Shown: in pieces, positions 24,731 to 34,060 of the stretch
Position numbering within the stretch: position 1 is the stretch's first letter
Layout of the letters: the number at the start of each line of letters is the position of its first letter
Assembly (NCBI GenBank): GCA_027486795.1
Contig: JAIXOI010000049.1
Location: 163,905 to 227,904, forward strand
Direction of reading: 5' to 3'
DNA: 64,000 nt
Origin: Sphingobacteriales bacterium
Lineage (GTDB): Bacteria > Bacteroidota > Bacteroidia > Chitinophagales > CAIOSU01
Translations under genes and position numbers: made by a program
The notes under the pieces: model-generated
The model's database searches: none
What the model saw: only the letters and a program-made list of their open reading frames with translations
What the model was told of the DNA's origin: nothing

Positions 24731-26539
24731 ATGAAATCGATACGTACCATACTTACCATTGCTTTGGCTATTTGGGGTTCTCAAACCCTTCTAGCTCAAG
24801 CCATACCAGCACCTGTAATTCTTTGCGCTGCTACCAATGAACAAACCGGCAATGTAGATATTACTTGGACCACTCCCACGCTTGACCCTTGCGGACCCTT
24901 TACCCAATATGTGTTGCAAGGCTCTACCAGCCCTACAGGCCCGTGGAACCAAGTTGCCTTAGTAAACAGCTATACTAATACAAGCTTCAACCATTCAGGT
25001 GCTAATGCTACGGTAGTAAACTGGTACTACCGCATTTTTATGGTGCAAAACTGCCCCGGTGCGGTTTCCGATACTTCGGCGGTGTTCAGTGAGGAGGTGT
25101 TGTTTACGCCCACTATTAATTACGTCACTGTGCTGCCAAACGGCGATGTGGACGTAAATTGGCAACAAAGCCCTAATACCGCACCAGATGGTTTCGTGAT
25201 TTTGTACATCGATCAGGCAACAGGTTTAGGCATTCGCATCGATTCGGTGTTGGGCTCTACCAGCACCCAGTTTCTCGATCAAACCCAAAACCCGAGCGCT
25301 GCACCAATAGTATATGAGGTAAAAGCCTTTAACTCTTGCGGAAACGAAACGGCCCAAAACCCAACGCATACTACTATTTTTGTTGATGCAGTGGTGGACC
25401 CTTGTGCACAGGAAGTAACACTTGGCTTCAACCCATACCGCAATTGGCCTGGCGATACCGTTGCCAACTATCGTGTAGAGGTTGTAATTGATGGTGGTGC
25501 ACCAACTATTGTGAATTTGGGCAATAACTTCCCGCCATCATCTGCCAACGTAAGGTATAGTTACGTGTACGATATTGCTGGTCTTGCAGGCGATTCTATT
25601 CAATTCCATATTGTTGCCGAGCACCCAAATGGTAGTTTTGAGTCATCTAGCAATTATATTACAGCCCCTTTAAACGCGCTGCAATCCATATCCTTCAACA
25701 TGATTTGGAACGCTACCGTTAATCCAGATAGTACTATTTCTGTTACTTGGATATCGGATACTACTGCCGATATTGCTTCGTTTGTGGTGCTTCGTGGGAC
25801 CGACCCAGCAGCTATGGTGGCCATTGATACCATCCTTACTACCATTGGCAGCACTCCTTGGCTACAAACCTATATTGACAGCAATGTAGATGTGCACGCC
25901 AATAGCTGGTACTACCAAATAGTGGCAAACGATACCTGCGGTTTTAGTTTGGCATCCGACCCTGTGCGTACCATTTTTCTTACTGCTGAACTGATAGGCG
26001 GTAACAATACGCTCAATTGGAACAATTATGAGCAAACAAATGGATTGCTGCTCAACACATCCATTTTCCGTATTTTGAATGGTACTTTAGTGCCAATAGA
26101 AACCTTGTTACCATCCGTTAACGATTATGAAGATCCTGTTGAATCGGCTATCACTACCGATGGTACTTTCTGCTACGTAATACAAACCGAGTACCAGTTT
26201 GTAGTGCCGGGCATGGGCATATCGCGCAGCTTGAGTACCTTCTCGCAACAAGAGTGTGTCGATCTTCCTCCTAAAATTTTCATACCCAACGCCTTTGTGC
26301 CCGATGGTTTGAATAAAACTTTTAAGCCAGTATTGCTTTTCCCTGCCAAAGAATATGAGTTCCGTATTTGGGACCGTTGGGGCAAGGAGCTGTTCTACAC
26401 CGAGAACATCATTGCTGGCTGGACCGGCGCCTACGATGGCGAACGCCTTCCTTTTGGTGGCTACATATACTATGTGCGTGCCGTAAGCCAAGCTGGCGAA
26501 GTGGTAGAGAAGAAGGGTGTGGTAGTGCTGGTGCGCTAA
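24731..26539 (+). CDS. T9SS type B sorting-domain (gliding-motility-associated C-terminal) protein
   Basis: This 602-residue secreted protein starts with a signal peptide (residues 1-22, TLLAQA). Several fibronectin-III/Ig-like segments follow (NVDITWTTP, DVDVNWQQS, TISVTWISD). The last 85 residues form the CHU_C-type domain: IPNAFVPDGLNKTF, RIWDRWGKELF and PFGGYIYYVRA. This C-terminal domain directs export through the type IX system and attachment at the cell surface or release. The gene is 7 bp from the M16 pair, so it may share their transcript. The ligand is unknown. Confidence 0.9.
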   Translation: MKSIRTILTIALAIWGSQTLLAQAIPAPVILCAATNEQTGNVDITWTTPTLDPCGPFTQYVLQGSTSPTGPWNQVALVNSYTNTSFNHSGANATVVNWYYRIFMVQNCPGAVSDTSAVFSEEVLFTPTINYVTVLPNGDVDVNWQQSPNTAPDGFVILYIDQATGLGIRIDSVLGSTSTQFLDQTQNPSAAPIVYEVKAFNSCGNETAQNPTHTTIFVDAVVDPCAQEVTLGFNPYRNWPGDTVANYRVEVVIDGGAPTIVNLGNNFPPSSANVRYSYVYDIAGLAGDSIQFHIVAEHPNGSFESSSNYITAPLNALQSISFNMIWNATVNPDSTISVTWISDTTADIASFVVLRGTDPAAMVAIDTILTTIGSTPWLQTYIDSNVDVHANSWYYQIVANDTCGFSLASDPVRTIFLTAELIGGNNTLNWNNYEQTNGLLLNTSIFRILNGTLVPIETLLPSVNDYEDPVESAITTDGTFCYVIQTEYQFVVPGMGISRSLSTFSQQECVDLPPKIFIPNAFVPDGLNKTFKPVLLFPAKEYEFRIWDRWGKELFYTENIIAGWTGAYDGERLPFGGYIYYVRAVSQAGEVVEKKGVVVLVR

Positions 26540-26565
26540 CTGCTTGCTAAACTAGAGTTTACCTT

Positions 26566-26754
26566 ATGTTACTTTCCGTTATCCAGCATTTACTGCTCAC
26601 CATCCCAATAGAAGCTTTAGGAGATGAGAAACTTATAACCAATCGAACAATACTAGTCTTTTTGGTAGGTTTTTTCTTGCTCCTTATTATAGTTTTGGTA
26701 ATGTACCGCAACTGGCAAAAAGAGTTAGATAAAAAGCAGGGTAAACGGGAGTAG
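26566..26754 (+). CDS. Tiny membrane protein A
   Basis: This 62-residue ORF has a hydrophobic N terminus, a short acidic linker (EALGDEKL), one strong membrane helix near 29-47 (FLVGFFLLLIIVLVMY) and a basic tail (KKQGKRE). It sits 26 bp after the T9SS gene and ends exactly where the next tiny ORF begins (TAG-ATG). No family is recognised. Confidence 0.55.
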   Translation: MLLSVIQHLLLTIPIEALGDEKLITNRTILVFLVGFFLLLIIVLVMYRNWQKELDKKQGKRE

Positions 26755-26898
26755 ATGGCTGGAGTTTCAATAAGCTATATTCTGGCAGTAATGCCTCGAA
26801 GCCTCCCAACTCAGGAAGCAGATAATCAATATTTGATTCCAATGCTCATTGTTGGATTTGGGCTGTTTTTTGCCTGTGGCGTTTATAGCTATTGGTGA
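26755..26898 (+). CDS. Tiny membrane protein B
   Basis: This 47-residue ORF starts at the base after the stop of the preceding ORF. Its layout repeats that of its neighbour: short hydrophobic start, polar linker (PTQEADNQ), then a helix IPMLIVGFGLFFACGVYSYW. The shared pattern of L(I)VGF followed by a Y-rich end suggests the two arose by duplication. No family is recognised; it could be non-coding. Confidence 0.4.
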   Translation: MAGVSISYILAVMPRSLPTQEADNQYLIPMLIVGFGLFFACGVYSYW

Positions 26899-26983
26899 TG
26901 GAAAAAGGATTCAGCTCGTAAGCCAAAACCTTAAGTTTAGAACAAATTTTGCCTTCTCATTTTTACGTTAGGCTCAGAACCGT

Positions 26984-26991
26984 TAATTTTG
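26984..26991 (+). promoter_or_regulatory. -7 box of guaB
   Basis: TAATTTTG matches TANNTTTG; the ATG at 27008 is 16 nt downstream. Confidence 0.6.
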
Positions 26992-27007
26992 TCCAAAGTT
27001 AGCACTC

Positions 27008-28480
27008 ATGTTACAACCTAATGAGAAGTTCGCAGGTCAAGGCCTCACCTTCGATGACGTTTTGCTCCTTCCCAATTATTCAGAAATACTTCCGCGCGAC
27101 GTAGATACCAGTACCCAGCTTACCCGCAACATCCGCATCAATGTGCCTATCGTTAGCGCAGCGATGGATACCGTTACGGAGTATGCTTTGGCTATTGCCA
27201 TTGCACAAGAGGGTGGTATCGGTTTCATACATAAAAACATGACCATCGACCAACAAGCCGAGCAAGTGCGTAAAGTAAAGCGCTCGGAGAGTGGTTTAAT
27301 CATTGACCCTATTACCCTTCGCCCGCACAACACAATTGGTGAGGCTAAAAAGATAATGACCGAGTACCGCATCGGCGGCATACCTATTGTTGATGGCGAT
27401 TCAAAATTGGTAGGCATACTTACCAACCGCGATTTACGCTTCGAGCACGACCTTACCAAGCAGGTGAATGAGGTAATGACCAAGGATAACTTGATTATTG
27501 CCCCTGAAGGTACCGACCTTACCATGGCCGAGCAGATACTAAAGCAACACCGCATTGAGAAGTTGCCAATGGTAGATGTAAATGGCAAATTGATAGGCTT
27601 GATTACCTACCGCGATATTATTAAAGTTCAGAGTTTCCCAAATGCCTGCAAAGACCAATTTGGTCGTTTGCGCGTAGGCGCTGCTGTTGGCGTTACAGCT
27701 AACTTGCTTGACCGCGTTGAGGCCCTAGTAAAAGTAGGAGTGGATGTAGTAACCCTCGATACCGCCCACGGACATAGCAAAGGGGTAATTGATGCCTTGA
27801 AAAGCTTAAAAGCAAAATACCCCGAACTTCAGGTAATAGCAGGTAATGTGGGTACTCGGGAAGGTGCCAAAGCCCTTGCCGATGCTGGTGCTGATGGCGT
27901 GAAAGTGGGTATAGGCCCAGGCTCAATATGTACTACCCGTATTGTTACCGGTATTGGCGTACCGCAGCTTACGGCTATATACGAGGCAGCACAGGGGCTT
28001 ATAGGCACTGGGGTGCCAGTAATTGGCGATGGCGGCATACGTTACACGGGCGATATTGTAAAAGCCATAGCTGCTGGTGCCGATGCTATTATGGCAGGAT
28101 CACTGTTTGCAGGCGTTGAAGAGTCGCCAGGTGAAACCATCATATACGAGGGCCGTAAGTTTAAGTCATACCGCGGCATGGGCTCAGTTGAGGCCATGAA
28201 AGAAGGCAGCAAAGACCGCTATTTTCAAGATGTAGAAGACGATATTAAGAAGCTAGTGCCCGAAGGTATTGTTGGCCGCGTGCCGTTTAAAGGTTCTTTG
28301 AAAGAAGTAATGTACCAATACGTTGGTGGTATTAGGGCTGGTATGGGCTATTGCGGTGCACCCACTATTGCAATACTACAAGCAACGGCTCGCTTTACCC
28401 AGCAAAGTGCGGCAGGCGTGCACGAAAGCCACCCGCACGATATACACATTACTAAAGAGGCACCTAACTATAGCCGATAA
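27008..28480 (+). CDS. guaB: Inosine-5'-monophosphate dehydrogenase
   Basis: This 490-residue enzyme oxidises IMP to XMP, the first committed step to GMP. The barrel starts [13 protein letters not shown]. Two CBS domains are inserted at about 95-205 ([20 protein letters not shown] is the first). The catalytic loop is [13 protein letters not shown], followed by [13 protein letters not shown] and the flap [10 protein letters not shown]. Length and domain order are normal. It is transcribed from its own promoter and followed by an unrelated membrane protein gene. Confidence 0.97.
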   Translation: MLQPNEKFAGQGLTFDDVLLLPNYSEILPRDVDTSTQLTRNIRINVPIVSAAMDTVTEYALAIAIAQEGGIGFIHKNMTIDQQAEQVRKVKRSESGLIIDPITLRPHNTIGEAKKIMTEYRIGGIPIVDGDSKLVGILTNRDLRFEHDLTKQVNEVMTKDNLIIAPEGTDLTMAEQILKQHRIEKLPMVDVNGKLIGLITYRDIIKVQSFPNACKDQFGRLRVGAAVGVTANLLDRVEALVKVGVDVVTLDTAHGHSKGVIDALKSLKAKYPELQVIAGNVGTREGAKALADAGADGVKVGIGPGSICTTRIVTGIGVPQLTAIYEAAQGLIGTGVPVIGDGGIRYTGDIVKAIAAGADAIMAGSLFAGVEESPGETIIYEGRKFKSYRGMGSVEAMKEGSKDRYFQDVEDDIKKLVPEGIVGRVPFKGSLKEVMYQYVGGIRAGMGYCGAPTIAILQATARFTQQSAAGVHESHPHDIHITKEAPNYSR

Positions 28481-28495
28481 TAATCACTGAATAGC

Positions 28496-28503
28496 TAGCT
28501 TTG
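28496..28503 (+). promoter_or_regulatory. -7 box four bases from the Yip1-like gene start
   Basis: TAGCTTTG fits TANNTTTG, with CAGT before the ATG at 28508. A leaderless transcript is predicted. Confidence 0.6.
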
Positions 28504-28507
28504 CAGT

Positions 28508-29113
28508 ATGCAAGGCTCACCGAGTATACTACGGATAATATTGACAGTGCTTGGCAAGCCTATCGAAGGTTGCCAAGCATTGTTGTTTAATGGCTTTTCT
28601 CTTGGAAAAGCCATGCTGTTATTGATACTGGGCTATCTGTTTATGGCCTCATTTGCAATGGCAGTAGTAAGTCAGATGTATGCACTTTCTACCAAAACGA
28701 TATTGTTTACAGCCAAAATAGGTCTTGTTGGGTTGCTCTTTGTTTTGATGGTAGGCCTATTAACCTATTTAGTGACCAAAGTATTTGCCGAAGTGAGCCT
28801 TACAAGGCTTATGCAGGTAGCTGGTTTAAGCAGCGTTGTCATCATGGTTTTGGCAGTGTTTCTATTGATTTTGTTGTTGGTGTTTAAGTCTTCGCTGCTA
28901 CATACCTTTGTTGATGGCCCACTGACCTTAACAGTACCTATAATGCTCCTAGGCTTATTGTTTGTTTATAGTTTGCTGCACTTCTCAAACATTGTAAAAC
29001 AATCTTTCGCTGCATCAGGGTTGTCTTCTTCGGTAAGCTGGTACTTATCGCCAATGGTGGTAGCGGGCAGCATATTTATTACCTATGGTGTGGCCAGTAA
29101 ATTAATGGGTTAG
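28508..29113 (+). CDS. Yip1-like integral membrane protein
   Basis: This 201-residue protein has five to six membrane helices (about 35-55, 70-95, 110-130, 138-160 and 175-198). The soluble N-terminal part ILRIILTVLGKPIEG resembles the start of bacterial Yip1-domain proteins, where a short region enters the membrane just before the first helix. The function of bacterial Yip1 proteins is not known. It lies between guaB and pheS, each with its own -7 box. Confidence 0.6.
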   Translation: MQGSPSILRIILTVLGKPIEGCQALLFNGFSLGKAMLLLILGYLFMASFAMAVVSQMYALSTKTILFTAKIGLVGLLFVLMVGLLTYLVTKVFAEVSLTRLMQVAGLSSVVIMVLAVFLLILLLVFKSSLLHTFVDGPLTLTVPIMLLGLLFVYSLLHFSNIVKQSFAASGLSSSVSWYLSPMVVAGSIFITYGVASKLMG

Positions 29114-29165
29114 CCGCAAAGCGAACAACAGGTTATCAGTTGTTTCAAAACATCGCATCAATCGC

Positions 29166-29173
29166 TATCTTTG
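29166..29173 (+). promoter_or_regulatory. -7 box four bases from the pheS start
   Basis: TATCTTTG is a perfect match, followed by CACC and the ATG at 29178; a leaderless pheS mRNA is predicted. Confidence 0.7.
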
Positions 29174-29177
29174 CACC

Positions 29178-30221
29178 ATGACTACGGAAGTACAGAACCT
29201 TTTTGACCAAGTGCGCCAAATGCAGGCTCAGGTAGAGCAATATCCAGTAAGCAATAATGATGACCTGGAGCGCTTCCGTATTGAGTTTATTGGTACCAAA
29301 GGTAAAGTGAAAGACCTTTTGGCCGCTATAAAAGACGTGCCCAATACCGAGAAGAAGGCTTATGGCCAAACTGTAAATGCCCTAAAGCAAGTGGCAGAAG
29401 ACCGCTATGCAACGCTAAAAGAGCAATTTGAAAGTAACCAAACCACCAAGGGTCCCGATTTTGATTTGACTATGCCCGGCGATGCCATTCGTATTGGTAG
29501 CCGCCATCCGTTGAATTTGGTTCGCAACCAAATCATCGAAATTTTCAAGCGCATTGGTTATGTAGTGGCCGAGGGCCCAGAGGTGGAAGACGATTGGCAC
29601 AATTTTACGGCCCTTAATTTTCCACCCGACCACCCAGCTAGGGATATGCAAGATACTTTCTTCGTTCAGAAGAATCCAGACATCGCCTTGCGCACGCATA
29701 CCTCATCGGTGCAAGTAAGGGTTATGGAGCGCCAAAAACCGCCAATTAGGGCCATTTTTCCAGGTAGGGTGTTTCGCAACGAGACCATTTCGGCTCGCTC
29801 GCACTGCTATTTCCATCAAGTAGAAGGTCTGTATATAGACAATAATGTATCGTTTGCCGATTTGAAGCAAACACTATATCACTTTGCCCAAGAAATGTTC
29901 GGGCCCGAAACCAAAATAAAACTTCGTCCATCTTATTTCCCATTTACCGAGCCTTCTGCAGAGCTAGATGTTACCTGCTTTATCTGCGGTGGCGAGGGTT
30001 GCCCAGTGTGCAAGTACAGTGGCTGGGTAGAGATACTAGGTTGTGGTATGGTTGATCCTGCCGTATTAGCCAATTGTGGTATCGACCCAGAGGAATACTC
30101 CGGTTTCGCTTTCGGTATGGGCATCGACCGCATTACCATGCTTCGCTACCAGATAAAAGATATCCGCTTGATGTCGGAGAACGATGTTCGTTTTCTAGGG
30201 CAGTTTAAGGCTGCATTTTAG
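29178..30221 (+). CDS. pheS: Phenylalanyl-tRNA synthetase alpha subunit
   Basis: This 347-residue class II synthetase subunit has an N-terminal coiled coil (residues 1-90) that binds tRNA. Catalytic motif 2 is PGRVFRNETISARSHCYFHQ and motif 3 is FAFGMGIDRITMLRY. FTEPSAELDV and a cysteine cluster (CFICGGEGCPVCK) lie between them. The cluster is a feature of a subset of bacterial PheS. pheT is not adjacent, so the beta subunit is encoded elsewhere. Confidence 0.96.
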   Translation: MTTEVQNLFDQVRQMQAQVEQYPVSNNDDLERFRIEFIGTKGKVKDLLAAIKDVPNTEKKAYGQTVNALKQVAEDRYATLKEQFESNQTTKGPDFDLTMPGDAIRIGSRHPLNLVRNQIIEIFKRIGYVVAEGPEVEDDWHNFTALNFPPDHPARDMQDTFFVQKNPDIALRTHTSSVQVRVMERQKPPIRAIFPGRVFRNETISARSHCYFHQVEGLYIDNNVSFADLKQTLYHFAQEMFGPETKIKLRPSYFPFTEPSAELDVTCFICGGEGCPVCKYSGWVEILGCGMVDPAVLANCGIDPEEYSGFAFGMGIDRITMLRYQIKDIRLMSENDVRFLGQFKAAF

Positions 30222-30305
30222 TACACTTATGGTCTAAAACAACACGCTTGTGTATTGCGCCACTTAATTTGACAAATAATCAATATCTTGTTAAAAAAAG
30301 GGTTT

Positions 30306-33091
30306 ATGCGCGCTCCAATTGCTATTCAACAGTTCTTATTTATTGTCTGCTCGCTTGTTTCTATGCAACTGGTGGCCCAAAATCTTTGGACGCCACTTAC
30401 TGATTTTCCTGGACCAGGTCGCGATGGTAGTTTCAGTATAGCGCTTGATACCGATACTGATGGAATAGCTGATGCCGGCTACGTGGGTGCCGGCTGGAAC
30501 TCTAACGGTACCAGTTATACTGACTTTTGGCAATACAACCCAACAACTGGCAGTTGGACTCAGAAAGCTAATTATACAGGTTCTGGTACGAGAGGACTCA
30601 CCTCTTTTGTGCTCAATAATAAAGGTTACGTGGTAGGTGGTGCATTTGGTGGCAATAGTGTCTCAAAGCAAAAGCTACCAATACTTGGCTTCGCAAGGCC
30701 GATTTCCCGGTATTAGTTTGGGGTGGAGAAACTTTTGTGGTTAATGGCACAGCTTATTTTGTGCTTGGCAATTTGAGTGGTAGCAACACAAATCCCAACA
30801 ACAATTTGGTAGTATATGAATATGACGAAGCGGGGGATAGTTGGAGTGCTAAAGGTAATGTGCCTTTTGCAGGTCGGCATTTGCCGTTTTCGTTTACTGT
30901 CGACAGTAATGCCGATGGTATTGCTGATAGGGCTTTTGTAGGCAGTGGTGCTGAGCGATATGGTAACTATTTTAGAGATTTTTGGGAATACTTACCTGCT
31001 ACAGATTCTTGGATAGAAAGAGATAGTGCTCCAGCAGGAATTTCGGGCGTGTCAGAAGGTTTTGGAATCGGCAACAAAGGTTATGCGGGTTTAGGATCAG
31101 ATACTGATGCAACTAGGGAGTTGTATGAATATAACCCAGCGCAAGACACTTGGACCCGTATGTCTGATCACACAGGCACTCCTATCATGTCACCTTCGAT
31201 TTTTGTTATAGGCAATGAAGCATTTGTAGCTTGTGGCAAGCCCAATGTAAGTAGTGCTGGGCTACAGCAATTCTATAAATATGCCCCGCTGGTAAACGGA
31301 TACTCCGAGATTCGTGGCAATGTATTTGCCGACGGCAACACCAACTGCAGCCTGGATAGCAACGATTTTGCATTGGCCAACATTGCCGTGCAAGCGCAGC
31401 CAGGTCCATACCTTACTAGCACCGATGCCAACGGGGATTATGTTTTCCGCGTGCCGGTTGGCACTTACTCTGTATCTGCTATACTACCTAGTCATTTGAG
31501 CCCGCTTTTCCCTAGCATCAACTGTCCTATTACCGGAACATACCCCAACATAGATATTGCAACATTGGGTATCGATACCAGTGGTTTTGATTTTGCCATA
31601 GAAGCACTGCAATGCCCACGCTTGAATGTGGAAGTTGCATCCAGTGGCCGATTGCGTTGTTTCGATAATTTTACGGTGGTAAGCTACTGCAACTATGGTT
31701 TAGTAGCAGAAGATAGTGTTTACATCGACCTTATTTTGCCGGAGTTTGTAAGTATAATCAACGCCAGCGAGGTATTCACGGCTATCGATTCAGTAACCTA
31801 CCGTTTCTACATCGGCAATGTGCCGGCTGGCGCTTGCAACAGTATTTTTATCGAGGATTATGTAAGTTGCAACGACATCGGTCTTTTGGGTGCCGCGGCC
31901 TGCACTGAAGCACACATTTTCCCCCAAAACACATGCCTGCCGCAGGATACCGCTTGGAATGGTGCTAATGTAACCATTGAAGCCGAGTGCTTGGCAGGTG
32001 GCGATACTGTGCAGATTACAGTGAGCAACACCGGCAGTAACAATATGGCCGACTCCTCGGAATTGCGCATTTACCTAGACGGGGTACTGGGCTATACCGA
32101 GAACTTCTTGTTGGCGCAAGGCGGCAGTTATAGCCTTCTTATACCGAGCAACGGGGTAAGCATTATGGCAGAGGCCGACCAGGCCACTGGGCATCCCTAC
32201 AACCAACAAGTGGTAACTTGGATAGAGCGTTGCCAAGTAGATACGCTTATTACTCCTTTGTTTACCATTATACCTAATTTCCCTTTGAGCGATGAGGATG
32301 AGCAATCTGACGTGGAGTGCTTGGAAGTATCGGGCTCATTCGATCCTAACGATAAGCAGGCTTACCCATCGGGCATCGGTGCAAACAATATTATCCCCCC
32401 GGGCACGGTAATCAACTACAAGCTTCGTTTCCAGAACACGGGCACCGATACGGCTCGTAACGTTTATTTGGTGGACACGCTGAGCAACGACCTAGATGTG
32501 GCCACGCTGCGCATGAATGCAGCCTCGCACCCTTACCGTATGGAACTGAGCGGGGTAGGCAAAACCATTGTTACCTTCTACTTCGACAACATTATGTTGC
32601 CCGATAGTAACGTAAACCAGTTGGGCAGCAACGGTTTCGTTAGTTTCTCTATAGCGCCCAAAGCCAGCACCCCGCTGGGCACCGTGATAGAGAACTTTGC
32701 CGATATCTATTTCGATTTCAACCCACCGGTGCACACCAATACCGTAAACCAAACTATAGACGTGTTACCTGTTGATTTGATTGGTATTAAAGAAGGGAAC
32801 ACCATTATAATATTGGATGTGCCAAGTATAGAGGGCAAACAGCAGCTTTATATCTTACCTAATCCTACCAGTTCGGTAATGAATGTGATGGTGTCTTTTC
32901 CTGCAAGTGGACAAGCGGTGGTAACGGTTGTCGATTTGTTGGGTCGTTTAGTGGTTACTGAGCGTTACTTTGGCACCGCAGGCAGCTCCGAAATAGTTGG
33001 CCTTGACCTAGCCTCAGTTTCAAACGGAGTATACATAGTGGTAGTAAACCTCGATGGCCAAATTTCTACAGGTAAATTGATTAAGGAATAG
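30306..33091 (+). pseudogene. Kelch-like T9SS type A cargo gene with a frameshift
   Basis: Two reading frames form one protein. Frame 1 (to 30716) has a signal peptide and kelch-type repeats (DFWQYNPTTGSWTQKANYTG). Frame 2 resumes upstream of its first ATG: from 30662 it reads KATNTWLRKADFPVLVWGGE and continues the same repeats. The break is near 30650-30675 and seems to have lost about five codons plus a base. Beyond lie a SdrD-B-like domain (GNVFADGNTNCSLDSNDF), a DUF11-like domain (GSFDPNDKQAYP...NTGTDTARNV) and a C-terminal type A sorting domain (LPNPTSSVMNV...VSNGVYIVVV). It may be inactive or an assembly error. The start at 30306 is preferred over the TTG at 30288. Confidence 0.8.
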
Positions 33092-33126
33092 GCTTACAAG
33101 TAGTGGCCTTTTCCTATCTTTAACCT

Positions 33127-33987
33127 ATGGCTATCAGCAATGTTAAAACCATAGGTATATTGGGTGCGGGCACCATGGGTGCTGGTATTGCCCAATTGGC
33201 TGCTCAAGCGGGTTATAAAACACTGCTTTACGACTTATCGCGCGAGCAATTAGATAAAGGGCTCAATGGCATTGAAGATAATCTATCAAAAGCCGTAGAG
33301 AAGGGTATTATAACTCAGCAAACTAAGCTTGATGCCCTTTCAAATCTTACTCTGATTGATGATATTAGCCATCTAAAGGCTGATGTTTGCATTGAGGCGG
33401 TTGTTGAGCGACTCGAAGTTAAAGTAGCGTTGTTTAAACAATTAGCCGAAATCAATGGTCCGAATTGCATTTTAGCCACCAATACCTCTTCAATTCCTAT
33501 TACCCGCATTGCAGCTGCCATTCCGCACCCTGAAAGGGTAGTAGGTATGCACTTTTTCAACCCGGCCCATATTATGAAGTTGGTTGAAGTGATATTGGGT
33601 GCGGCTGCTACTAGCGACGTGGCAAGTACTATTTATGAGTTAGCCATGAGTATGGGCAAGAAACCCGTGTATGTTAATGATTCGCCAGGCTTTATCGTAA
33701 ACAGGGTAGCTAGGCATTATTACGTTGAAGGATTAAAGCTGTTGGAAGAAAATGTGGCCGACCACGAAACTATTGATGCCTTGTTGGAAAGTAGCGGCTT
33801 TAAAATGGGTCCTTTTCGCTTAATGGATTTAATTGGCGTTGATACCAACTACTCGGTTACGAGCTCTATGTACGAGTCTTTCCATTTCGATGCTAAGTTT
33901 CGCCCCAGCCGTATACAGCAGCAAAAGGTTGATGCAGGCAATTTTGGTCGTAAAACGGGCAAAGGCTTTTACGACTATTCTAAATAA
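33127..33987 (+). CDS. 3-hydroxyacyl-CoA (3-hydroxybutyryl-CoA) dehydrogenase
   Basis: This 286-residue NAD-dependent enzyme interconverts 3-hydroxyacyl-CoA and 3-oxoacyl-CoA. The Rossmann motif is GAGTMGAGIAQ (residues 12-22). The catalytic His is in GMHFFNPAHIMKLVE, and the conserved ATNTSSI block precedes it. PGFIVNRVARHYYVE follows. Length fits the monofunctional PaaH/Hbd group. A near-consensus -7 box TATCTTTA (33115-33122) lies 4 bp before the start. It ends at a strong two-way terminator. Confidence 0.94.
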   Translation: MAISNVKTIGILGAGTMGAGIAQLAAQAGYKTLLYDLSREQLDKGLNGIEDNLSKAVEKGIITQQTKLDALSNLTLIDDISHLKADVCIEAVVERLEVKVALFKQLAEINGPNCILATNTSSIPITRIAAAIPHPERVVGMHFFNPAHIMKLVEVILGAAATSDVASTIYELAMSMGKKPVYVNDSPGFIVNRVARHYYVEGLKLLEENVADHETIDALLESSGFKMGPFRLMDLIGVDTNYSVTSSMYESFHFDAKFRPSRIQQQKVDAGNFGRKTGKGFYDYSK

Positions 33988-34004
33988 GTAACTACCACTC
34001 ATAA

Positions 34005-34043
34005 AAAAGCCCGGCTGCAATCATCATTTGCAGCCGGGCTTTT
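34005..34043. terminator. Two-way Rho-independent terminator
   Basis: A perfect 16-bp stem (34005-34020 with 34028-34043), GC-rich centre AGCCCGGCTGC, and a 7-nt loop. A and T runs flank both sides, serving the convergent dehydrogenase and surface-protein genes. Confidence 0.93.
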
Positions 34044-34060
34044 AGTTAGGCAATATAGGG

